Assembly (NCBI GenBank): GCA_016508695.1
Contig: VNKQ01000003.1
Location: forward strand, 806,001-870,000
Direction: 5' to 3'
From: Hyphodiscus hymeniophilus
Taxonomy: Eukaryota; Ascomycota; Leotiomycetes; Helotiales; Hyphodiscaceae
DNA: 64,000 nucleotides
Part shown: piece after piece, positions 11,915-22,459 of the stretch
How the letters are laid out: each line of letters opens with the position of its first letter
How positions within the stretch are numbered: position 1 is the first letter of the stretch
Notes under the pieces: model-generated
The model's input: the letters and a program-made list of their open reading frames with translations, nothing else
What the model was told of the DNA's origin: nothing
Database searches by the model: none
Translations under genes and position numbers: made by a program

Positions 11915-13460
11915 CTAATTACATTCTTGAGACAACGGATCTCTTCAGTATATCAGCAGTATGTAATCACTCCGAACGTGATCCCCAAATATGTAGAAAA
12001 AACTTTCCTCAGTTGGTAATGTGGCCTCTGATGCGCCGTCGCACAAGTGATGCGCAGAGGCTGCTCTAGCTGGGCTGTTGCTAGGATTAAAGGCATCATC
12101 TACCGAATACAGCCCAGGAACCGTTTACAATATGATAGCCAATGATGATAACTAAGCGATGTAGCTCAAAATATGAGACGATTGACGAATTTGTAAAGAC
12201 AGCAGTGAGTAATACCTGTCGGCGGTACAACCTATCGCCCGAACGACGTAGAGTTCAAGAGGTGGGAGAACGCTTCTTCGCCAACACCTGGACTACACTC
12301 AATTCAGAATTTCTGATTATTTTCAGAACTGTTCTGGAAATCGCGTGGGTAAATCATAGGAGCAAGGCGTAATGACTGATCATTTGAATATCGGAGTGGA
12401 TTAGGCCGCATTTCTCACAGTCCATTTTTTTAAGAGTCTGACGATTACCAGTCAGTCAGAATTAAGTTTCAAGTCTCAGATATTTGCCTTTGCCATAGAT
12501 GAAGTCGTTTGTGTTAACGCGGCAATAGTCTATCTAAGGCGTCAAGTGGGTAGTTCGGAGAGAGCGATAAATGAAACTCTCCTTATGCAGCATCTGGCAG
12601 TGCTTCACACTCTGGGTAGAAAATAAACAATTCAGCCCTTGATATATTCACTTGAGGTAATGATCGATCTACTGGCTCACAATTATAGGCTTTGAACGAT
12701 GTATGTGACTTATTCAGCGTCAACTACAGCTTTCAAAATTGAAACCAGCTGGACATAAAATACTGGGCCGAAAGACGCGCAGAAGATCTAAGAAATCACT
12801 TCCGAACAGAAAGGCGACATAACAGAGGCCCCCATTTGTGGAAACGAACCCTCACCAAAGAAACAATTCAACTAATATCTGTCACCGAAGGCAGCAGAAA
12901 GGAATTGCGGAATGTAGTAGTTGCTCAACACTACTGCGAGAGACGCCATTTTTCCCGATAAGAGGCAACAAAGTAGCAGCAAAGTAAAAGCTGGAATGCG
13001 ACACTTGCAATGGGAGTTGTCATCTTGGCATCTTGCACTTGAAAATTAGGTCAAAGACGATCAAGAAAGACTATTTTTCCAACTCGGTACCTGTGCTACA
13101 CGCGGGTGTAACCACTGCTTAACTGAAGGAGCAGAAAGAGTTACAAGGCTTTCGCATCCTGAATTCGTGAATATACAACCAGTTTGTCCAAAATCTAAAC
13201 ACACTCTCAAATTGAAGACGGTTCACTAAAACCCCCGGTCCAGTTTCCTTGTTTTCTTTTCCTGGCAACATACCTTCTTTTTGTAATTGTTTCAAGTCTG
13301 TCTGTCTGACCACTTCAACTCCTCGACACCTCGACTCTTGACAAATTCTCAGGAAAACCAGTTTACAAGGACTGGTCAAGTGTATGTTTCAACTACCAAC
13401 CCTACTTAATCTGGGTCCTTCTGACATTCATTTACTAGACCAGGCAGACAAGCACCGACC
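11915..13460. other. Intergenic beside the MFS relic
   Basis: AT-leaning sequence with many stop codons in all frames. I see no gene, RNA or tandem repeat. It could be decayed sequence, but no parent element is recognisable. Confidence 0.5.
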
Positions 13461-14113
13461 ATGGCGCCTCAGCCCGACAACAAAAAATGGAAGAGCCGAA
13501 AAATTCATGACCAAGAGCCCGGACAGTACCGTTTCTCGATACCTTGAACAAGACAAAGAACAGCAGAGGCGGTCCAGAGCACTTATCTGACCATGTCATC
13601 GGTATGCTTCTCGTGGCGAAAGCAATCGGCACTATCTCCTAGTCATGGAAGTCCAGGTCTTCCAGGCATCTTTCACTAGACCAGAACCTTGCTACCACGC
13701 TTTGACCCTCGACGAAAAAGAACTCATTGATGGCAAAGAGAGCAGAAAGGGCAGAGGCAATGAGCATATCGAAAACCCTGAGATAGAGGATCAAGAGCTT
13801 TGTGATCACAGAACAATATCCCTTTGCCGGCTTGACCTGACGGAGAAGGTGAGCCGAATGGCGATCTTGAGCATGAGGTCTTCGACATATTCACTTCTCC
13901 AATACGTACTCTGATGCCGAGGTTGAAGAATATGGCCTTGAGGAGACGGCTAAATTAAACCCGCTCGCTGATCATAAGAGTCTTGACCTCGCTCCGAAGG
14001 ATTCCGAGTGTAACGGAAAGAAGATGATTCGCTTCGTAATCGAGTTGGCTGTCCTAGTTGTGGTGGTACAGATGGTAGATTTAATCGTCTTCGGCTTGAT
14101 TTTTGGCATGTAG
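13461..14113 (+). pseudogene. Possible small single-helix membrane protein gene or frameshifted relic
   Basis: No family recognised. Coding-like pieces lie in different frames. A four-exon model keeps phase: 13461-13525 (MAPQPDNKKWKSRKIHDQE...), 13567-13601, 13643-13848 (VMEVQVFQASFTRPEPC...) and 13922-14113, giving 165 residues. The implied introns are 41, 41 and 73 nt with GT...AG ends but weak branch points, and the last acceptor is GAG. The final ~60 codons are the most protein-like: an acidic linker (VEEYGLEETAKLNP) followed by KKMIRFVIELAVLVVVV and QMVDLIVFGLIFGM ending at the stop, i.e. one C-terminal membrane helix. The skipped bases around 13850-13915 also read as protein in another frame (GDLEHEVFDIFTS). 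Frameshift decay is therefore as likely as splicing. Confidence 0.35.
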
Positions 14114-15283
14114 ATGGCGTGGTCTCTTCCACACCAACACTCTCGTGGTACAATAATTGCAGCTGGGGCATGGCACAATAGCCTGTGAGCACTGGTTTCA
14201 TCGAGGGAAAGGATTTCGTCGACCACTTCCAGTTTGTTCGAGAAGGAAAGCTGCCCAACGCTTTTACCTGTCATCGATGCCCGAGTGGACGAAGCACTTC
14301 CTTTCCTTCACGCCTGCTCGGCGGCATGGGCATTCTTGCCACACAATTTATCCACTTGTGACCACACTGGAGGAGCTGGAAGCGCCAGCCATGCCAGCAA
14401 CAGACTGTCCATAGTCTACAAATACATGTTACAGGAATAGAAAACTGGAAGTATATGTCCATGACCCACTGGATCTTCATGCCTTGCAGGTTTGTGGACA
14501 ACACATTCTCATATCTCAACTCAAATAAGACCTTCTTTCTTAAGATTATTCACACAATTTTCAACTCAAAATCAAATCATGTGATAGAAGGTCCAGACTC
14601 TTCGGAGAATTTCATGCCATTGAAGTTGCCAATGTGCTGCAGGGAAAGCGGCCGCCGCTCTAACATTCGGTTTGCGAGCCAGGCCCTGGATCCAGGCTTT
14701 TCCTCGACAAGTACTACGGTATGGGTACAATGTTGGGTACACAATTAATTGCGCGTCGTACTTCCCTGATCTCTTCAACAAGAGTGATCATTGTATTCTG
14801 TCCTCGATCTGTTCTACATAACTAACTCGCACTATCTGTCTGGGTGTCGAATTGTTTCAGGATCGTTATCAGATCATCCCAACCCGCACCACGCTTCTGC
14901 CATCTAGACTAGACGCCATCGTTGTCGCTCCCTCTTGCTCCCACTAACGAGCTTTATCGGACCCCTCCCTCGCTCTCCGCGACACTTTTGAGCTTTGCTC
15001 GACGCCTCGCTTTGCTTTGCGAAATATTTGCCATTTGGGATTCCTGGCATACTCGATCTTTCGATTCCCTCGAAGACGAAAAGCGACCGGACTCTCCTAT
15101 CGCTCATATTTGGGGACAGTCCGAGCTTCTCTTCTCACTTGCCAGAAATACTCTCTGGTAAAGATCGACCTCTCTGCAGAGTGAGCGACCTCTCCGCGAG
15201 TTGAAGTACTCTTACAAACCCATACGAATCAGCTCGGCTGCCACTCTGTGCGACCTTCATACGTACCCACATAGTACTTCATC
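14114..15283. other. Intergenic: possible coding traces and ras2 upstream region
   Basis: Plus-strand fragments near 14175-14340 (e.g. GKDFVDHFQFVREGKLPNAF) and 14690-14800 look like short protein traces but are broken by stops and frame changes. The last ~400 bases are C/T-rich, as is usual in front of fungal genes, and probably hold the ras2 promoter and leader. Confidence 0.45.
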
Positions 15284-16051
15284 ATGGCGGGTAAGATGGT
15301 GCTCTACAAGCTGGTGGTGCTGGGTGACGGCGGTGTTGGGAAGACAGCCTTGACGATACAACTGACGTTACAACATTTCGTCGAGACTGTGAGTTGTCAC
15401 GGCAAATGGATCTTGTTCGGACGGAGCTGAGGCATTTACTGATGCAATTTCTAGTATGATCCTACCATCGAAGATTCGTACCGAAAGCAAGTCGTGATAG
15501 ACGGGCAATCTTGTATGCTGGAGGTCCTCGATACCGCAGGTCAAGAAGAATATACAGCACTACGAGATCAATGGATTCGTGATGGAGAAGGATTTGTGCT
15601 CGTCTACAGCATATCGTCGAGATCATCATTCACAAGAATCCAAAGGTTTCACAACCAGATCCAGCGAGTTAAGGAGTCATCGGCATCATCACCATCATAT
15701 ACGGGATCTCCAATATCTGCCGTCACGCCCTCGGCACCAGTCCCAATAATGCTTGTTGGAAATAAGAGCGACAGAGTCACAGAGCGGGAGGTTTCTACAC
15801 AAGAAGGGCATGCGCTGGCGCGGGAGTTGGGATGCGAGTTTGTAGAGGCATCAGCAAAGAACTGCATCAATGTTGAGAAGGCATTCTATGATGTGGTACG
15901 GCAATTACGTCGACAAAGGATGCAGAACAGCGTAAGGCAACTACCAGGGACAGTGAAAGGTTCTCGAATGGCAACAGGCGATGGGATGCTGTCTCGAGAC
16001 GAGAGTAGAAAATATCGCAAGAAAAGGAAGGCGGACTGTGTCATTTTATGA
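15284..16051 (+). CDS. ras2: Ras2-type small GTPase
   Basis: Membrane-bound GTP switch controlling hyphal growth, polarity and development in filamentous fungi. Two exons, 15284-15388 and 15455-16051 (66-nt intron, GTGAGT/TAG, phase 0), give 233 residues. Visible motifs: P-loop GDGGVGKTALT, effector loop YDPTIEDSY, switch II DTAGQEEYTALRDQWI, NKSD (guanine specificity) and EASAKN. A Ser/Pro-rich insert (SSASSPSYTGSPISAVTPSA) sits before the NKSD strand, as I remember it in Neurospora RAS-2-type proteins and unlike Ras1. The C-terminus is polybasic (KYRKKRKAD) and ends in the CaaX box CVIL. The final Leu suggests geranylgeranylation. The first ATG in the frame is used and is followed by the conserved MVLYKLVVLG. 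Confidence 0.93.
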
Positions 16052-19000
16052 GAAGATCACCCATTCCCTGGAGCTGCGACCATCTATGGAAGCGCATTGA
16101 GACCCCAGCTCTCACGAGGCATCGAGAAAATCTACGACATTTTTTGGGCAGAGCCCTGGCTATCTGGTCATTATGAGCTTCTCCTCGCAGGCCTCCATCG
16201 ACTTCCCTTCTTTCTCTACAGCGTTGTTCGATTTCCAATCAGATTCGGCGAACGGAGTACCAAAAGAAAGGCATATGGCGCATTCATGAAACCGCAGATT
16301 CTCGAAGCATCTCGACATCAAGGAAATGTCTTTTCCCCATCGGATTGGTGTCTTTGGCGCATTCTGGATGGATCTCAAGTTTCAAAGTTTAAAACCTCTA
16401 CAAGTCCATATTTGATAGCAAGAATGGATAATTAGCATGAGAAGAGCGAAAAAAAAAAATCCGAAACCGGAATTCAGTCTTCAAGCATCAGTCAATCTCC
16501 ACATTAAGTTGCGATAAGTGATAGACTCTGCATCAATGTCTTTTACCATGCCAGATGATGGGAACATCAGCGCATCCCCCATCTTAGACATAAATCAGAA
16601 AAGGTTCCCACGAAACTCACGTCCCCACAAAGCTCTGTACTTAGCTATCTTACACTCCAACGAACGTTCTTGCAGCTACCCAGATATAAAGTTACTCACT
16701 CCCTACGTGCCACGCTATCAAATCATCAATGCATCGCAGCGGTGACTGCTAAGTACCTTCCCAAAACACAACAAGCCTCCGTCGGCAAATCCCATTAACC
16801 AAGAAGCAGGGCCCCGCAATCGCGTCCCGAAGGAAGCAAGTTGGTCCCGGCGTCCGGTACGGCGAGCGGCGCTGAGATACAAGTCCGTGCCTTTGTCTTG
16901 GAGAAATGCTTCGTGGGACCGGGAATTTGGATTGGTAATCATTGATTATGGCATCTGGGGGAGAGGTAAGTAGCATTCAGTTTCCTCAGTCCCTCAAGTA
17001 ACGTGGGGTACTTATCTCGTCCAGTACGTACTTTCTGCGACCTGCCTATTGTATATGTAGCTTAGGTTGATATCTCTCGGTACCTCCGTATTGGAGTATC
17101 TCTCAGACCAGATTGGGGGTCAGGGGGAAGCCAGGGCATCCGCATCCGTACCGTGCGTGGGATGTCCCAGAAATTGGACGGCCAGGGGCCACGTTCTGCT
17201 CCAACTCCAGGTCAAGCTTTGGGTGGCTCTCTGTTATGTCTCGGGTCAGCACAAGTCGACCACGCAACAGCACGCAAAGGGGAAGCCGAAAGAAACAAAT
17301 ATAATTCCGTATGGCATGGCCGAAGCGTCCCAGACCCCTGGTCTACTCCCCGTTTACTCCTGATGCTTCTGACAGGTCAGGTTCGTGGCTGCTGGTCGAT
17401 CTGTATGCGCACGGCGCAGTCACCTCTCAACGTCTTCCCGTTCTCCCCGCGCACGGGCTCGAGGATACATGTGCCGTGCAGCCCCGTGCTATGCTGCGTT
17501 CATGCCTCCGACGGGACGAGATGGGGTGATACGGTACGGGACGTTCAGTGGGTGTTATGAAACTTTGAGCCCGGCGATCAAGGCCTCATCGCAAGGCAGG
17601 GGATTCTGGTCGGCGCCTTTGGTTTGGGGGAGATGGAGATGGAGATGGAGATGGAGTTGGCGCCGGAAGGGAATTGATGTCTATGGCGAGGGGCATTGAT
17701 AGCAGAGAAACCACAGGCTATTTGAGAGCAGGAGGGGGACCGGCTCAATATACCTTCGATTCATTTGTGTCAATGAGCTTAAACGGCAACGGGCCCAGAG
17801 TTGAAAGACTTTGGGCATGAAAATGAGTGTGCAATGGTCGTGCTGTTAGGAGTGAGTGTTGGAACAATTAGTGAGTAGGAGGGGAGGAGATCCACATATG
17901 CATGGCTTTGAGGCTATACCCAAATCTCAGCAATCTTGGTATCCTATAGCATAGAAGCTATGGTGTGATCCAAAACACTTCGAAGGATCTTGAACTCAGC
18001 TTCATAGGGAGTGGCTTTATCGTCGATTCCTGTGGCAGTACCGTCAGAGCAGTCGTATTCAGATCAAGCATACGTCGTTCTCGGGAGTTTGAAATTAAAT
18101 ATGAATGGGTCTGTCCATTTCGTTACAAAGTTCAAACCGAAAAGTAACACATCAACCCTCGAAATCTATTCTGTCAGACGTCGTCGACATCCGTCCTTAG
18201 CCGGAAGAAAAGCAAAGAAATTTTCGCTTCATACCAACTCGCTTCGTCCTGCAGACGGCATGCATTACAACCTGCATTCTAGCGATTTCCTCTCCTCGAA
18301 AAGCGGCATTACTTCCTGCTCCTACACCCGAAGTCTTTGAAACGCAGAGCTAGCCAATCACGTGCCACTGACTGAGGCGGAATAGCCGGTGACGTGACGT
18401 GGACTTGTTGTTTAACCCCGCATTCTTGTGCTGGACAACGTTCATGAACGAGGTCGCTGAAGCGTTGACGTTGCCACGGGTATTGGTATTCACACATGGA
18501 AAGATCAGAGTACCGAGGAACGACCGACTCACCGAGGTGACTCCATATTAGAACTTCACATATGACTCTAAGTTATATACGGAAGAATCCACAAGCAGCA
18601 CATCTCATCTAGGCTCGGCCCGGGGGCTCCTGGGTATCTGAAAATGTGGCCAGTCGTCAGGAATGGCAGGCCGGCTTTACGGGTGTGGCATGGAAATAGA
18701 AGGTTGTTGGGGTATTGAATGGGCGAGTCAATTTGAAAGGTCAAGCAGCTCAAGGCTGTGATATTCTCTCCCAAGTGCAGAATACATGAGAATTTGGAGA
18801 ATACTAGGGCTCTGATGGCTTGCTATGAGTTTAACTTGCACAGTAAAGAAGACTCGATAGAGTGGCATACTCCCAATGCAAGCATGCGAGATTTAAGGGC
18901 GTATGATGGCAAATGGGACTAAGACTACCCAAAAACATTGAAACGACATCGTCTAGGACTCTTGGATATTTCAAGGCCATTAAAGCTGCAATAGGCTCTT

Positions 19001-19380
19001 GGTACCACTGTGCGTAATAGATATTAGAAGATCTAGACGAGATGAACATCTCGGATTGTCCTTCAAGTAACTTAGACAGGCAAATTGAAGCACCCTCAAC
19101 TTAGCAACAATTATACAATTATGCATATTAAATCAATACCAAGCTCATTATCCTAAATTTAGATAGCCTGCTGAGCCTGATAGCCTTTTGATACCCCATT
19201 ACATGCATATTTGCCATTGACCATGCCAACATCTGGTGATATACAACCCAAAATTCCCATCATATTACTTGTTTTCCTCGAAAATCTGGAACCTTTTCCA
19301 ATGCTTTTAATTATCCACATAAATGCCAAAACTACCCGCGTAAAACCTGCGTTCGTCGTAATAGCTTTCCTGAAGCCACT
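16052..19380. other. Long intergenic stretch (3.3 kb)
   Basis: No gene supported. It contains an A tract at about 16450, a GC-rich patch at 17100-17600 with several overlapping short open frames but no recognisable protein, and a hexamer repeat near 17634. The right end is the 3' flank of the membrane protein gene. Confidence 0.55.
17634..17662. repeat. Short GGAGAT tandem repeat
   Basis: About four copies of the hexamer GGAGAT with a degenerate last unit, inside the GC-rich intergenic patch. Simple microsatellite; no function inferred. Confidence 0.8.
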
Positions 19381-21155
19381 CTACGCAACTGGCTGAGTAT
19401 CACTTACTCTCCCGCCGCCCTCCTCTATATCAACTGGATGCTTATCCAGGGCTTCAAACCACTGGACAGCACTTCCTATCAAGAAGCACCAAGATCCCCA
19501 AAAGGTCGCGAGACTGCCCTCGTAGACGGCGCCGCTGTTCGTAGCAGCGAATCCAAGAGCTCCACAGAGTGTGAAGCCAATACCCTGTTGAAGCATTATT
19601 AGCATTCTGCACTTGAAGTAGTGATTCCATAGTACAAACCCCAATCAAATTCCAAACACCAATATGCCAACCCAAGACCGTCCAAGCTGGAAGGTACCAC
19701 TTTTGCTGAGTCTCCAACATAAACAATGTGCCGGAAACAATGAAGCCAGAGCCACCGATGACTTGAGGCGCCCAGTAAGCTCCATTTTGAGCCGCAGTGG
19801 TTGTGAGCCTATTGAAGATACCAGGGATGGCTGTAAATCCAGATATCCAAAAAACAGTTGCACCAAACATCTGTGCTGAACATGCCAGGAATCCTAATTC
19901 CTTGAAATAGTGCGTTGTCAGTTCATGCCATGTTGGCCACCAAGTCCAGGTGCGGGCATTCTTGGAGTTGGGTTGATCTTTGGATTCCATAGGTGAATTG
20001 AGAGAAGGTTTTCCTGAAGGCATGGTATTAGCAGTTATATCGAAAACCGGACGTGGGAAGTTCTATATCGATGTCCTCAATAGATCAAAGATCAATTGTT
20101 CACTTGAACTGAGCGGTTGATGTCATAAAGGAGGATGGGAATCACAATGCACTATCTCGCGCCCGAAAATTCGAAGTAACAGATATAGAATAGGAGATGT
20201 GTGACATTTTCATCGCCCAAACGACTGAGACGCTCTTGAACGGTGAGGGTTGCCCAAGATGGAGAAGAACGGAGCTGCTGGACCGAAACATGATCCACAT
20301 CCCAATTGACTCCGCTGAACAGTCTTTGGCAGAGAAGAGAGCATTGTCGCTTACCTTCTAGAGCCTTCCCCTTTCCCACTAGATTGCCCTTGTTTTTATG
20401 GTGGTGGTTGCAACTTGAAGCCGGCTTCAACCTCATCAAGCCCTTCTCTTCAAGAGCCTCTTCCAAAGCCCAACCGAAGCAATCCGCTCTATTCTCATTT
20501 ATAGCCTCGATCATCAATAGGACAGATCCAAACTCAAAGATGGTTGCACCAACGAAAGCCGTCCATCCTCCTGCATCTGCGATCTCGCCTGGGAACTCAG
20601 AGGCAGGATCTTCGAGAGGGAGCCAGACAAAGAAGGCGTTGATACACCACACCACGGATCCCAATGTAAAGACGATGGCCACAAGATAGCTCACGTCCCA
20701 GTATGGATACGTGGTGAACATGCGCCCTAATCCTCTCAATGTTTCCTTCAATGTACTCGTCGACTGAGGGGTCAAGTATTTGGGGTCTGCATCGATTGCT
20801 GGTGACACGACAATCGTGTGACGACCTAAAGAAAACACGCATATTAGCGGGCCCGTCAACATCAATGGCAGAAGCCGGAGAGAGGTGTACCTTTTCGATT
20901 ATCACGACTTCTCCATTTGCGATGCACATCCTCGGCTCGAATCTCGTCCTTTTGTGGAGGCTGCTTTCCTAGATTGTCTTCGACAGTATTGGTACTGCCA
21001 CTATTCACCGAATCTCCTTGACTAGATTGGTGATCTGCCTTTCGAGTTGGTAATGGAGCACGCCTCTCAGTAGGGTTCAGGAATGAAAATGGTCCATGTG
21101 CCTCGCCTTCGTAGTGATGCGAGCCATGGAAGTGTTGATTGCCAGAAGAGCTCAT
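19381..21155 (-). CDS. Fungal integral membrane protein, about six transmembrane helices
   Basis: A conserved fungal membrane protein without known function, 437 residues in four exons: 20891-21155, 20355-20825, 19640-20013 and 19381-19584. Introns are 65, 341 and 55 nt. The unusually long middle one has a GTAAGC donor, GCTAAT branch and CAG end, and all phases agree. The N-terminal ~115 residues are hydrophilic (MSSSGNQHFHGSHHYEGEAHG...). Hydrophobic segments follow: VSYLVAIVFTLGSVVWCINA, TAFVGATIFEFGSVLLMIEA, FLACSAQMFGATVFWISGF, VIGGSGFIVSGTLFML, a helix spanning the exon 3-4 junction (GVWNLIGGIGFTLCGALGFA), and FWGSWCFLIGSAVQWFEAL. A hydrophilic loop between the second and third helices carries CNHHHKNKGNLVGKG and WTWWPTWHELTTHYFKELG. 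Location is probably the plasma or an internal membrane; no enzyme motif is visible. It shares a 326-bp upstream region with the divergent dehalogenase gene. Confidence 0.82.
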
Positions 21156-21481
21156 GACGCGTGTTGAAGCGCGGAGGCGATCTGGCTATTTCAATACTCA
21201 GAGCTGGAGACTCCAATAGCCCCAATAGTCGCGATAGTATTTGGATCGTTCAGCAGAAGTTCTGCACAAAGATGTGGTTTATGACGTCTATTTGACGGCC
21301 AAGAAAAGCTTGAAATGCAGACGTGCATAGCGGGTACCGTCTGTGCAGGCGCTCTTACAAGGATTCTTTAAGCAGTGTCTTCCTCACCAGCTTATTCATC
21401 CCGTATCCGTCCAATATTCCAGTGAGTTAGACGGCAGGTACATATGAATAAGGCTGTTGTGACACAACACTACTGCTCGCA
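21156..21481. promoter_or_regulatory. Shared divergent upstream region
   Basis: A 326-bp gap between two divergent start codons (membrane protein on minus, dehalogenase on plus). It must hold both promoters and leaders. No specific factor site is claimed. Confidence 0.5.
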
Positions 21482-22459
21482 ATGTCATCTTCTATGAGCA
21501 ATATCAGGGCTCTAACCTTCGATGTGTTTGGCACAGTTGTCGATTGTGAGTCATCAAATCGAGTTCCTGAATCGTCAATTCCTACCTCAGAATTCTACAA
21601 CGTTGTCTTCGAGAGAGTTCTTGGTAGTAGACGAGTCTTACCCGAATGGTTAAGGATACTCTACTATGCACTACTGACTCTAAGAGTTTGAGTAGGGAGG
21701 ACAACAGTTACATCAACCCTCATCCAGTGCGCTCGTGCCCAAGTCTCCTCTTCGTCCAGATCAGCAGGTTTGTCACCAGCAATTAGGACTCGACTCTCGC
21801 AGATGAGAGATGAAGAATGGGGTCAATTCGCGCAAGAGTGGCGCGATAGCTACAAGAAGTTTGTAAAGGAGTTCGTGCCCGGAGAGACAGAGTGGCGCGA
21901 CATTGATACTCATCACCACTTGAGTCTCATTGACTTGCTCAAGAAATGGAGGCTTGAAAATTTGTACACAGAGGAAGAAGTTGAGGAGTTGAGCCTGGTA
22001 TGGCATTACCTCGATCCATGGGCGGACTCATCTGCGGGAATCCAGAAGCTGGGAACTAAGTTCATTACCTCGACCTTGTCGAACGGCAATCAGTCACTAT
22101 TGAAAGACTTGAACAAGCATGGGATGCTTGGCTTCCAGAAGCTGCAATCGGGAGCAGACTTCAAGGCGTATAAGCCCCATCCAAGTGTGTATAAAGGTGC
22201 CGCGAAAGCCATGGGACTTGAACCAGAAGAGATTGCGATGGTGGCAGCTCATTTGAACGATTTGACGGCAGCTAGGGCCTGTGGTTTCAAGACAATATAT
22301 GTCGAGAGGAAGTCGGAAGAAGACTGGAAACCGGAGCAGGATGAATATAAGGAAGCGATGACTTGGGTAGATATGTGGGTTTCAGAGAAAGAAGATGGCT
22401 TTTTGGAGGTCGCAAAGAGGTTTGGATTGGGATTAGATGTGGCTAGTCATGGGACCTAG
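21482..22459 (+). CDS. Haloacid dehalogenase, type II (HAD superfamily hydrolase)
   Basis: Predicted cytosolic HAD hydrolase that would use an Asp nucleophile on a small 2-haloacid-like substrate; the true substrate is unknown. Exons 21482-21545 and 21696-22459 (150-nt intron, GTGAGT donor, CTGAC branch, TAG end) give 275 residues. The junction rebuilds the type II signature FDVFGTVVDWR, with nucleophile Asp14 and the following D-W/R. Further motifs: STLSNGN (motif II, ~147), the KPHPSVY lysine block (~180) and HLNDLTAARACGF (acid motif, ~206; many family members have a V/A-x-x-H-x-x-D here). A cap domain lies between. The C-terminal acidic helix DGFLEVAKRFGL is typical. Reading through the intron would end at a stop near 21690. 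Family is secure; the physiological role is open. Confidence 0.88.

Noticed and set aside
16950..17700. Several overlapping open frames in a GC-rich patch
   Set aside because: No recognisable protein, no splice structure; long frames are expected by chance in GC-rich DNA.
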